A stretch of 64,000 nucleotides of DNA from Ulva prolifera (taxonomy: Eukaryota > Chlorophyta > Ulvophyceae > Ulvales > Ulvaceae), in the NCBI GenBank assembly GCA_023078555.1, contig CM041200.1, positions 4,430,936-4,494,935 of the forward strand, given 5' to 3'. Below, in pieces: positions 12,756 to 22,533 of this stretch. The notes beneath the pieces are model-generated. The model was given only the letters and a program-made list of their open reading frames with translations. It did no database searches and had not been told where the DNA came from. The translations under genes were made by a program, and so were the position numbers. How positions within the stretch are numbered: position 1 is the stretch's first letter; each line of letters begins with the position of its first letter.

Positions 12756-15700
12756 TCACTCCGCTGCCAGCCGCGCCTGCCCTCGATGCTCCCCCGGCCC
12801 GAGCAGCGGCGGCCAGCCCTGCCCCGTACACGCAGCCGCCGCGGACGCGGCCTCCCGCACCTCCCACCCGCCCAGCAGCGGCGCGCATTCTATACTCACA
12901 GCCCCCGCAGGCTCGCCTCCTGTGGGCGCGCGTCCCGGCGGCCTCAGCACCGCAAACGCATGCGCGACGGCCTCTCGCGCGCCGTGCTGGGCTGTGCGTT
13001 TGCCGTCCAGCGAGCTGCGGGTGGGCACCGCGTGCCACGCACCCCCCCCGGCCACCTCGGCGGTCTTTGCGGTCGGAGCGGAGGTGGTGGTGTTGCCCCG
13101 CGCGTACAGGAGCGTCCCGGCGAGCAGCAGCGCGAAGCCGGCGCACTGGATTGGCGACGCGACGTGGTCCCAGCCCTCGCCGACGGCGCCGCCGCCGGCG
13201 GCGTAGAAGACCGCGAGGTTCGCGCTCCAGATGAGCAGCGTTCGCAGCGAGAGCAGCACGGTGCGGAACACCGAGCCGAGCCGCACTGCACGCTGACCAC
13301 CCCGCGTTGTGTGCTGCTCACCCAGTTGGTACAGGTTGGGTCGCTCCGTGCGTGCGGCTGCCCGATCGTGCCGCTACGCCGAGGTGAATGACAGGGTCAG
13401 GCAGGCGGTTTGTGGCTGTTGTTTCTTTCATCAAGCAGACAGCCGAAGAGGTAGCTACACCTAGGCAGCACCACATGTGAAGGAACAGCGTGCGGCACAG
13501 GAAATAGAACATCGACTCAGTGCACTCAAGCCACAGCTAGCATCCCAACACCGCCAGGCGGTGTGTGACGTGCGTGTGCCGGCTCGCCGGGCAACCAGTT
13601 GTGCGCACCTGACACTCGAATCCCGAAGAAGTTGGTCCCGCCCATGCCTAGAAGCTGAAACACGCACATCAGCGCGAGGGGCGTGCTGTGCCTGATCTGT
13701 GCGAGGGTGTCCCGCCAGCTCTCGGCGGCCCCGGCGTCGCCTCCGGGCACCGCGGCCGCGACCGCGAGCGCGACGGCGCAGAAGACTGTCGACAACACGC
13801 CCTCGACGCCCACGACTTGCTGCGGGTGCAGGGCCGAGTTGCCGAGGAGCGCCTCCTCGCTGACCAGCTGCAGCGCCTGCACCCCTCGAGTGGTCTGCTG
13901 GCACGCCCTTCGGCTCTCACAATCAGCATGCGATCCCCCGCCCACTCAGAGGTGTCGATCCTCCTCTTCACGATACAGCTAAGTTAATCCAGATTACTTT
14001 GCTTTACGACCTTCTTGTTTCTCAATACATACACAGGCTGTGCCCCTGTAGGTATGCGTGTGACGGCAGTAGTGGTGCGTATACCTATAGCCGGGTGGAA
14101 TCTGGGAGAGCTGCGACACCACAGCCACCTCTGCACGACGGCTGCGCTGTGCACTCACGCGGGCGCAGACTCGGCCCCTCATCGCAAGCTGCACAGAGCT
14201 GCCCAGCCTCTTGATAGGCAGGGGCGGGCGCAGCCGGGCACCCCCGCCATGCAGCTCCCGGGCCAGCCCCCCAGCTCACTGCGTTACAATGAGGCCCGTG
14301 CACCGTGTAGCACGGCGACCGTTTGGACGCTGCGCTGCGGTGTGTTACAGGTGTGACCTGTTCATGCATACGCCGTGCCGCACATGCCCCTGTGGCCACC
14401 GCAATATTATGGACGATCGCCAGAGACTACCAGCTGGTAGCAGCACACCTGCGTGAACTGTGACGCGAGCGTCAGCGAGACTCCTAGGACCAGGCGGGCC
14501 GCGTGGGCCGGCACGGCGCTGCCCTCGTCCGGGACTCCCACGGCTTCGGAGCGGGTGTGTTGCAGCACCGCAGCCTTCTTTGCGTGCAGGAGGCCGGCGT
14601 ACGAGACGACGAGGACCCCGAGGACTGCGGCGGAGATGGCCCGCAGGTGCAGCGCGTTGAGCTTGCGGCGCAGGATCGTGACGGAGCAGAGGGCTGTGAA
14701 GATGATGCATGAGGCCTGCATGGCACTGGCCGTCGCGGCTGCTCGCGTGGCGTGCTGGAACGGAGGGCACGCGGCGGCGTGGCCTGGTTTGTGTAGTCCT
14801 AGCGATGATGGGCTGGAGTCTGGAGACGGTGCACCATCTCCCTCCTCCTCACCCATGGTTTTGCGTAGGTGGTCCACAGCACAGGCGATGTTGCATGCGT
14901 ACATGTGTGTAAACGTGATTACTCTAGCACAGACGTGGCCACACGGGCGTGCGCCTCAGCGTTGGTTCGGCCCCATGGTCTGTCGCGAGCCTGTTGACTT
15001 ACACTGCAAGTCTCGACTCCTCAAAAAGGTTCATGCATGTGCCCTATGTGACCCGACCCGAACCCCCAGCGCTGGTGTGCGACCCACGGAGTGCTGCAGA
15101 CGCATGGCGCTCTGTGAGCGCAGCGAAGATGTGGATTGGCATGTGTGTCCGCTGCCGCGCCACTCTGCGCACGCTCCACAGCACGCGGTGCGGGTGGAGA
15201 GCAACAGAGGGCTCTGCACTTTCACACGACATGCATGCATGCGGAGCATGTGGCCATGTGGAGGCGCGCCGCGGTGCATGGGCTGCCACCGCTGCCTGTG
15301 CGGCGCCACAATCTCTCCACTCCACGGCACGGCGGCACGCTGTTGGCGGAGTCGGTGCGAGAAGCAGTTCCTGCAGTCCTGGGTGCACGTGTGAGCACGG
15401 TGGGTGCACGTGTGAGCACGGTGGGTACACGTGTGAGCACGGTGGGTACACGTGTGAGCACGGTGGGTGCACGTGTGAGCACGGTGGGTACACGTGTGAG
15501 CACGGTGGGTACACGTGTGAGCACGGTGGACGCGCCTGGACCATGAAGCAGATGGAGGCGGGGATGAACAGCATGCCCAGGCCGGCCAGCAGCACCGTGG
15601 CAAAGTAGGCGACGGACGGGATGGCCAGGAGCGCCACGTCCCTGATGCCCAGCGGAGAAAAGTCGTCGCTCTTGCTGACCTGGAGCATCAGAGCCACGTT

Positions 15701-17011
15701 GCTGCATGCGGTCAGGTGGGCCGGCCGCGTCGGCGAATCCACGGCATGAACCCTGGAAAGGCTAGTGCCGGGAATGCCTGCGCCGCCTGTGCTGCCCTTG
15801 CTGGCTCTGGATTTCACGGCATCGACCCTTGTGCAGCGGAAATAATGTGGCTAGACCTGGGTTGATTGAAGAAGTGCGGCGAAGCGGACGTGCGGGAGCC
15901 TGCCGAGGGCTCCACCACTTGAATGATCATGAGGATCCGTACAGCGGCAGGCCAAAGGGCTCGGTGATTGAGAATCAGCACGCTGTGCATGCTCACCCAT
16001 AGGCCGTTGCACGACGATCTGGTCTCGTGCACAGGGTAGCATCACACCGCGGCACACACCAACGGGTTAATTAACCCTTAAGGGCGGCATGAAAGCTACC
16101 CTGGAGCACGGTCGTGGGTTCGATTCTGGAACCGCAGATCTGCGTGTGTTTTGGGGAGTCGCAGCAGCGCGGCTGGCCGTGCGTGACCACCTCGCTTGGC
16201 ATAGGAGCAGGCCTCGCCTACTCAGTATATGTAGTAGTGACTTACGATCGAACAATAGTCGAGAGCAGAGGCTGCGAACCTTTGGGCCATGGTCAGGGAG
16301 GTCTGGGCTGCCGCAGGGGCTGCTGCAGACGGGTGGGTGCCTCCGCCACAGCGCAACGCCTGCCCGTACCCTTCGCGTCAGCATGATGACAACGAAGAGC
16401 ATCGCATTCGGAGCGCAGAACAGGCCCGCCGTGAAGACTGGCTTGCGGAATTGGTGCACCAGCTCATCAGATCCTGGTGCTGAGACTTGGAAGCAAACTG
16501 CACACAAGCCACGCCCTTATGACCAATGCTGACGCAACAGGCTCATCAAGCAATGTGGTGACACATCACCACACCAGTGGACACGATGGAGGTGCTGAGT
16601 AGCCCCTGTGGACACTCAACTCGTGATCAAGGCCTGTTGCACGTGGTGGCAATGCTTGTTACTGTGAGATTTGGGATCCAGTTGACCTGCCCGTACGTGT
16701 ACCTGCAAGTGTCCACGCGTACGTGGCGCCATGGAGGGCACCGAATCAGCGCTTAGCACCAACGCTCGGCACCAAACCAAATCAACACGCGTGCACCCAC
16801 AATCATAATTATTCACCACAACGTGAGCTGGCGTTGGTTGTAGTGAGGTGACTTGTTTCGCTCTTGGCTGTTCTACGCTCTGTGCTGCAGCTGGGCAAAT
16901 TTGCGTCGGCTGTTGACACCAGCTCGTGAGCACACGTTTTCGCAGGCCACTGGCGACGCTGGCGCTCAGCAGCAGAGCGAACGAGTCCGCCACATCACCT
17001 AGAATTGCCAT
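12756..17011 (-). CDS. SLC35F6-like drug/metabolite transporter, copy 1
   Basis: A multi-spanning DMT-superfamily transporter of the SLC35F6 (C2orf18) type, which in animals sits in endomembranes. Exons that join in phase: 17011-16936, 16497-16370, 15679-15536, 14715-14449, 13876-13609, 13285-12756, giving about 470 residues. Family landmarks are FRKPVFTAGLF, the IIFTALCSVTILRRKL stretch (human IIFTGLFSVAFLGRRL), VSEEALL...LHPQQVVGVEGVLS (human VLEEKFV...HPLRAVGTEGLFG), FFGIRVS and SLRTLLIW. The tail after the last helix is about 120 residues. Exon 1 (MAILGDVADSFALLL) is the least certain. The end of exon 2 might lie further downstream. After exon 3 the base pattern is CAG|GCGCGT, so the donor is either GC type or an in-frame GT six bases earlier. 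Substrate unknown. A paralogue lies at 25353-29199. Confidence 0.85.
13224..13293. repeat. 70 bp exact match to the paralogous transporter (exon 6)
   Basis: This block, from the conserved SLRTLLIW-coding part of exon 6 into the intron, is identical to 26850-26919 in copy 2. It is one of two islands of identity between genes that are otherwise clearly diverged. Confidence 0.8.
15383..15529. repeat. Minisatellite, exactly 7 x 21 bp
   Basis: Seven head-to-tail 21 bp units differ only at one purine position (GTGCAC or GTACAC; order G G A A G A A); the rest of the unit is constant (CGTGTGAGCACGGTGG). The array lies in an intron of transporter copy 1 and ends seven bases before exon 3 (on the plus strand), that is, it directly follows the splice donor in the gene's direction. 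Because 21 is a multiple of three, the array stays open in several frames; continuing in the exon frame it would encode a PPCSHV(Y/H) heptad. Confidence 0.95.
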
Positions 17012-17822
17012 CACATGTGGAATTGGTAGAGCTCTCGGTCGAAACGGAGTGCTGGCGTTTGGATGCTCCTGCGCAGTCTCCGGCCGCAGACCGATACCAG
17101 GATGCGAAGTTTGAGTTCCAGCTCTCTGACCTGAGGCCTACACCCAGAGAGCGCAAGGAGGTGTCACGAAAATCTTCGCAATGTTGCGACTGCAATTTAG
17201 ATTCAGATGGGCGCAGATATCTGCGGATGGCGTGGCTTGAGCGGAGACCTGTCGAACTAAAGCTACGACCTGCCGCTGGTTCAGGTGAAGCACTGCCACC
17301 AGCCATATCCGCTCATTCCGTGCAATCGCGCATGCACGCAACTACCGTGATTTGTAAAAATTGGATGTGCGTGTCCGCTTGTTCTGCACGCGTAGGGCCA
17401 CGCCGGGCTGGCTGCAGACTGGAGCTCGGGCAGTAAAGCCGCGTGGCTGTGCAGCGTGCAGCGTGCATCATCTGCGCTGACATGCCGCGGAAGACGCATA
17501 CATGCCATCACCTCAGGTTTCTGATGACGTCGACGCGGGCCAGTGACCTCGCGGGCAGGCCGGCTGGCATGCCTTTCAGCGCCTCGCAGGCACATCTCAA
17601 ACATGACAGAATTCCTGTAAATTGTGGAGGTTGCGAGAGTCCAGCTGGGTCCAGCGGGTCAACGGCGAGGTGCTCTGCTGTACATATGTGCTTCAACACC
17701 ATACGAGATACGTATACGCCACAGGCGTCACAAAAACGTGATCGAGCCTCAGCAATATTTGTGCATGCGGAAGACGTGCATGAACTTCGCCTGGGCGACT
17801 GTCTGGATAGCAGCACTCAAGA
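17012..17822. other. Upstream of transporter copy 1, no recognised gene
   Basis: Open frames on both strands (for example 17005-17436 plus) overlap each other and show no motif. The segment next to 17011 should hold the promoter of the transporter. I see nothing else. Confidence 0.3.
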
Positions 17823-18252
17823 GCCGGCACCAGTGCTCTACAAACCGCCGGTTTTCCCGCTGAAATAGACGTTTTTCCTGAAAATGCCGTCAAGATTTTG
17901 AAAAGTCGACGGTTTACGCCGCTGAAACTGGGCTGTTACAGCAAATGCCAGCGGGCGCAGCCCGCTGTGTCTCGGGCGTCTGAGCGGTCTTGCCCGCTGA
18001 AATGTGCGACGTGCGAGCGCAGCGGGCGGGATGTGTTCACATTGATAATGCTGCGAGCACACGAGCGAGCGAAGCGAGCGATCTTGACGAGCAGCTGCAC
18101 CCAGGTGCACAGTGTCCTCAGGTGCACTGTCCGAGACGTCACTGGATGCTTTGCTCCGTAGCCGCAACACGCTGGCTCTGTATCGCTACATAATGTTGCG
18201 AAGCACAGCCCAAAGTGCCAATAGACGCTGTGTGCACCTGTCGCTTTGAGAT

Positions 18253-18405
18253 ATGCTTAGTCGGTTCGGTTTCAAGGGGTCAGCCCCCAGAAAGCGCGCT
18301 CGTGATGAGGTTGCTAGCACGTCCGGCACGAACCAGGCTGCGAGAAGTCAGCTAGGCGGTGATCATACGACCGCTGATGTTATCGACGCATGTGGCCACC
18401 CTTGA
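18253..18405 (+). CDS. Short ORF inside the hAT element (possible transposase start)
   Basis: 50 residues beginning MLSRFGFKG, with a basic patch PRKRARDE that resembles a nuclear localisation signal, then a Ser/Thr/Ala-rich stretch. It could be the remaining start of the parental transposase or of a second element protein. No domain is complete. Confidence 0.35.
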   Translation: MLSRFGFKGSAPRKRARDEVASTSGTNQAARSQLGGDHTTADVIDACGHP

Positions 18406-18742
18406 CTCTCAAATACGTGTGAAACAAGCTATCACATTCGAAGACTTTCGCGAGCAGCATTTTGATCCCAACAGGCCCATAGATGATAAGGAGGGTGCAC
18501 TCACCATGATAGACATGTATGCGAAATTTGTGAAAGATTCAAATTGTGGCCTCCTCGTCCGTAAGCTTGCTGAGGCAGTAGCCATGCAGCCTGATGAGGC
18601 GTGGGACGCTGTTTTGTCTGATGTGCTTCCAGGTACTGGAGGTGGTGAGGAGGTAGGTTATAGTGACAATGATGATGAGCAGGACATTGAGCGTGATGAG
18701 TTAGAGCGCGTGCTGACCTCTGGTATGCAAGAGGGCGACTGA
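18359..18742 (+). CDS. ORF inside the hAT element, acidic C-terminus
   Basis: The frame gives 127 residues and overlaps the end of the 50-residue frame in another phase. Its credible part begins near VKQAITFEDFREQHFDP and runs to a very acidic end (SDNDDEQDIERDELERVL). Base use is more AT-rich than in the host genes. It resembles the C-terminal end of an element-encoded protein, perhaps after splicing from an upstream exon. I do not recognise it, and it lacks the hAT catalytic and dimerisation blocks. Confidence 0.4.
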   Translation: MIIRPLMLSTHVATLDSQIRVKQAITFEDFREQHFDPNRPIDDKEGALTMIDMYAKFVKDSNCGLLVRKLAEAVAMQPDEAWDAVLSDVLPGTGGGEEVGYSDNDDEQDIERDELERVLTSGMQEGD

Positions 18743-19034
18743 ATGTGTATGTTGCTGTTGTTGCCCACACAAACAGGCCTTGGAGGTAAATGTATATGAA
18801 CTTCACACACATTGAATGCAAAGGATTTTCCTCACTACCATACTTCAGCAGACATATATGATTGCGAGCGCAGCGAGCCCGAAATGTTTTTGGCATCCCT
18901 CCAGAAAAAAACAATTACGGCGGGATAGCCCTCCGAAATTTCAGCATACCAGCGGTGCTTGCCCTCTGAAACATGGAAAAACTCAGCGGGAATCCCTCCA
19001 TAAAATACGCGGGTTGTAGAGCACTGGCCGGCAC

Positions 19035-19391
19035 CATATGTACATGCATCACGGAGGTGACTGGCTTTACACTTGACGCCTGGGCTGGCTGCTTTTCTTC
19101 AGAGCACACCTAGGCCTGCGGCCATATATACATCGGCATGGCCAATTACAAGCGATGCCGGCGCCGGCTGCTGAGGCAAGCGTGCTCGTCAGCATGGCGG
19201 CTTTCAGGGCGCTCCGTGACGCCATGGCAAGACCGGGGACGCCTTGCATTGCACTGCACTGTTACGGACGACCCCTTGCTGACGTGAGCGCCGTGACGGA
19301 CGCAAATGCACAGCCGAGGGCATCATGCCTCCGGCAGTCAGCGGCAGTCAGCAGTCCTCCATCAGCGCTCCTTGCTGCATTCTCATCGACT
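19035..19391. other. Short spacer between transposable elements
   Basis: About 350 bp of GC-rich sequence between the hAT element and the first inverted-repeat element. An open plus frame starting at 19155 runs on into the element and has no motif. I see no gene here. Confidence 0.3.
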
Positions 19392-19957
19392 GTGTGTTAC
19401 AAGGACAAAGGCAGCAAGTCGGGCAGCACCGCGAAAGGAGCAAGCAGACGGAGCAAACACCAAGACACCCACGAACATCTCACCCATCACCGGCGTAGCA
19501 AGCGACACAGATCCGCAGACCGCCAAGCACACACCCACACACCAGCACACACACGCACAGACCCACACACCCACAAACCCAAACCCACACACGCGCACGC
19601 ACCGGGCGGGCGGGGTGGTGTGCGCGGGCTGGGGTTGGGGGGTTGTGCTGGGGGAGGCGGGGGCCTCCCCGGGCTGGGGGTTGTTGCGGTCTCGCTGTTT
19701 GTTTGCTGGGCGGCCTTGGCTGCTTGTGCTTCCGGGGCTCGTGCGCCTTGCTGTTGGGCGGGGTTCGGGTGGGGATGGGCGTGTGGGCATGGGCGTGTGT
19801 GTGGTTGTGTGGCAGTGTCGCTGTGTCCGGCGTGGGTGCTGCCGTTGTGTGGGTGTTTTGGTGTGCGCTTCGTGTGGCTTGCTGCGTGGTGTGCGTTTCC
19901 CCTGCTTCTTGCTTGCGGTGCTACCTGCCTCGCTTGCTTTGTCCTTGTAACACACAC
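19392..19957. mobile_element. Inverted-repeat (foldback/MITE-like) element A, about 570 bp
   Basis: The left end GTGTTACAAGGACAAAGG...GGGCAGCACCGCGAAAGGAGCAAGCA (19394 onward) recurs reversed at 19908-19955. The interior is strongly strand-asymmetric: C/A-rich CACACCC runs to the left and G/T-rich runs to the right, with a switch at about 19605, so the whole element can fold back on itself. It carries no coding capacity I can support; long open frames here follow from the skewed composition. A 14 bp direct repeat CATCGACTGTGTGT occurs at 19384-19397 and again at 20106-20119, which may mark an insertion larger than the inverted repeat. Confidence 0.65.
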
Positions 19958-20376
19958 GCGCACGCACCAAACCCCACGGCCGACACACAACATCACAACC
20001 ACCAGCACCACAACGCCCGCCGCCGCACGACAGGGCCAAACCCAACACACTGCTGCCTGAGGCCGCCCATCATGGCCGCCCGATCGCCGGGGGCCGCCCT
20101 GGCCCCATCGACTGTGTGTAGCGTACAGCGCTGTAGCTCTGAAACCTTAGTGGCGTCGCAAGTGCAAGGCTCGAGATCACTGTCCAAATCAAAATTCAAA
20201 ACAAATCATCCTGTACAAAAGGCTTCACGTATTGTAGGCTTTGCAACGTATGATTCGCCTGCACATCAGTGATTTGATTGAATGATATCCATGATGATGG
20301 TGAGCGTGCATTGCCACAGTGACTACCCAGTGTCACAGTCTCGGGATTTGTGCTGCAGCCTGAGGTGACACAGCTA

Positions 20377-21089
20377 GTGAAATACAAGGATAAATGCGAC
20401 CAGGCAGGCAGCACGCGAAACCAGCAGGCACTGCAACCACACAACAACCAGAACACACCCACCAACCCGTCCATCGCACCCGCGCCGCATCGCACTAGGT
20501 AGCGTGATGCTGATCTCCCAGCTGCAAATTTGCAAATTTAAATGCTGTGACCAATGCCTCCCAGGCACAGCCCCACAGCGCACAGCGCACAGCGCGGCAC
20601 CGTGCTCGGCGGCCGCAGCACAGTGTACATGCGTACGGCGCCGCGCGGATGCTTGAGTCGGCCAGCAGGCTGCTTTTCGTAGACGCCACCAAGCCCAGCG
20701 TGGACATGAAGGCGGAGGAAGCCATATGCATGTGCAGGTTTTCCAGCACGTTTGGTCCCGTTCCTCGGAGTTGTCAATGACCAATAGGATACGGCTCAGT
20801 ACATTCAGATTTACTTTACTTTACGGCTGTGTGTGAGAGCGGTGAGAGGGGCCGCCTAGGCGGGGTCCCTGGGTCTGCATGGGGCGGCCCTCCTGAGGGT
20901 GCATGCGCAACAATTGAAAGTTTTGCGTGCGCTGCGTGCGCTGCGTGCGTTGCGTGGCTGTGACGGGAGCGATTGCGCGGTTGTGGTTGACGGGGTTGCA
21001 GGTTGCGTTCTTGACCTGCTTGCTGCTTTTGCGGTGCTACTCGTTCCGCCACATCGCAAATGATTTATCCTCGTAACACACACCAAGTG
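20377..21089. mobile_element. Inverted-repeat element B of the same family, about 710 bp
   Basis: The left end (AATACAAGGATAAATG...GGCAGGCAGCACGCGAAACCAGCAGG, 20380-20430) matches, reversed, the right end at 21020-21080 (TTGCGGTGCTAC...ATTTATCCTCGTAACACACAC). The interior differs from element A and contains a nested copy of a TTTAC-tailed repeat at 20756-20824. There is no supported coding region. Possible six-base flank AGTGAA occurs on both sides but is not convincing as a target duplication. Confidence 0.6.
20756..20824 (+). repeat. TTTAC-tailed dispersed repeat, copy 1
   Basis: About 65 bp containing TCGGAGTTGTCAATG, CCAATAGGATACGGCTCAGT and ending CAGATTTACTTTACTTTAC. Nearly identical to 62055-62125 (about two mismatches over the last 60 bp) and related to 27663-27713 on the other strand. 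The short TTTAC tail resembles the 3' tail of a SINE or LINE. Confidence 0.75.
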
Positions 21090-22533
21090 AACGGCTTGAT
21101 CGCATGGAACATCATGTCTCTGGATGTGACCGCGCTTCGCAACGCTTCGCAAGGACCAATACAGCAGCCCTCACTGCAGACTTGCATGGCAGCATCCTGG
21201 GTCCAACAGCGCTTGCAGTTGTGCTGGATTCTCCGCCTTGGACGTATGGCGGGGAGCGTGGTGCAATGCAACCTCAAACATGGCTGCAGATACGGCAGCG
21301 AAGCTTGCGGTGCTGAGGAGTGGACATCTATTGAGTGGCGGAGGGAAACCGCAAAGATGACGCGTGGGCAGAAGATGGTGCGAGTGGAATGGTTGTTTGT
21401 GGCCTTGTACGATGCTCAATCGTGCGGGCGCATGGCATGGACTTGTTTCAGAGTTGTCAGTGTCCCAGTGCATATGGCCATATACAATCATGCGCACATA
21501 TACACATTACCGGCAGGGCTGTGGTACGCGCTCGTGCCCGGCCTAGTGACATGAACGAGTGAGTGGATTTGCGAGTGACTTCTGAGAAACGGCTCCATGC
21601 CCTGCCTCTGTCCTTTGTAACTACATACGAACATGTCACGAATATGTCAATGAAGACAGTGCTGGACATGGAACTTTGCTGCTACAAACTCCTGCAAATA
21701 TATCTGTGCCAATGCAAATGAATCACGTCTCATGGTCTGTCTGTTCCCGTTGTAACGCTGTCTCGCGGTCATTGATCCTGACCACCTCTTTGTAGGGCAG
21801 AAGGAGCTGAGTGTCTGCATCTCCGCTTGCACACCAGGGTCTCTCGGGTCAGGGATATCTGATTTAGCGCCTGCCGGCTTGTGGTGCGCAGGGACAGATA
21901 TACTGCCGATACATACAATCCTGTTTGGATTGCGCTGGCTGCACCTGTGATGTACCTGTGGTAAGCTGCCCTTGTGTACTTGACAACGTGCAGCTGTTCA
22001 AAGCTGGGAAGGTACTGCAACTATAAAACGCACGAATGCGACGGCATATTGATGGGCAGCGTCGTCGGCACTCGCTGCGACTCATGGTTCGAGCAATTGC
22101 GCCAAAGTCCGAGTGACCAGTGGACATCAGTTCGGCTGATCTGAAAGGAAAAGATCGATGGTGAAAGTTTCCTCAAGTCCTGCAGATTTATGGTTGGATG
22201 AACGTTCAGCTCATTGTGCCGATGAACGCCGTCAAGCCCAGCGGGCCTGCGACAGTAGTGTCCATGGGTGTCGACCTCGTCGGCATCGGTAGATGGGAAA
22301 GGCTGCTATGAAGCGGGCTGTTTGCGATCACGCCCCGTCCTTAACATCAAACTGTCACGTGGTGTGCTGAGAGCGATTGCGAGCACCGCCATTCGCTTTT
22401 CTACTCTGACGGACGTCTTCGCAGTGCCCGGGTCAGGCTAGCGCTGCCACCCGTGCAGCAGCATCTAGAGTGACCTGTGCGTTCCGTCTCAGCTCTCATG
22501 TTGTAGGCGTAGAGCTAGACGGCAGTTTGTAGT
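21090..22533. other. Region upstream of NMT; contains a LINE tail, otherwise nothing recognised
   Basis: Apart from the LINE end at 21505-21618, open frames are short and without motifs. The last 200 to 300 bp before 22534 should contain the promoter and leader of the myristoyltransferase gene. Confidence 0.35.
21505..21618 (+). mobile_element. 5'-truncated LINE, last about 110 bp (copy 1)
   Basis: It encodes the end [18 protein letters not shown] followed by a stop and a 3' region (CGGCTC...CCTCTGTCCT...TGTAAC) that matches the 3' end of the longer copy at 23801-24400. Only the extreme 3' end is left, as is usual after abortive target-primed reverse transcription. Confidence 0.75.

Larger units (their letters stand above)
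17831..19026 (+). mobile_element. hAT-type DNA transposon, non-autonomous, 1,196 bp
   Basis: Both ends show the inverted repeat CAGTGCTCTACAA (17831 onward and, reversed, up to 19026). The flanks carry a perfect 8 bp direct repeat GCCGGCAC (17823-17830 and 19027-19034). An 8 bp target duplication with CAG-starting ends is the mark of the hAT superfamily. Inside each end are several degenerate subterminal copies of CCGCTGAAA or its reverse, as transposases of this group often bind. The middle holds two short frames, 18253-18405 and 18359-18742, too small for a full transposase of about 600 or more residues. The element therefore looks like an internal deletion derivative. The intact duplication suggests a recent insertion. 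Confidence 0.85.

Noticed and set aside
15383-15529. CRISPR-like array
   Set aside because: Units are contiguous without spacers, in a eukaryotic intron. It is a minisatellite.
15044-15817. Long minus-strand frame through the 21 bp array, with PPCSHVY heptads, as a repeat protein
   Set aside because: It is the exon 3 frame running on into the intron; the array stays open only because 21 is a multiple of three. Kept as a finding on splicing, not as a gene.
16100-16140. tRNA-like GGTTCGATTC segment
   Set aside because: Only a T-loop-like string; no matching T stem, anticodon arm or acceptor stem could be paired around it.
17005-17436. 143-codon plus frame beside the transporter start
   Set aside because: Overlaps the likely promoter of the minus-strand transporter and has no recognisable domain.
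19155-20272. Open frames of up to 301 codons on both strands
   Set aside because: They arise from the CA/GT-skewed interior of an inverted-repeat element; composition is low-complexity and frames exist on both strands at once.
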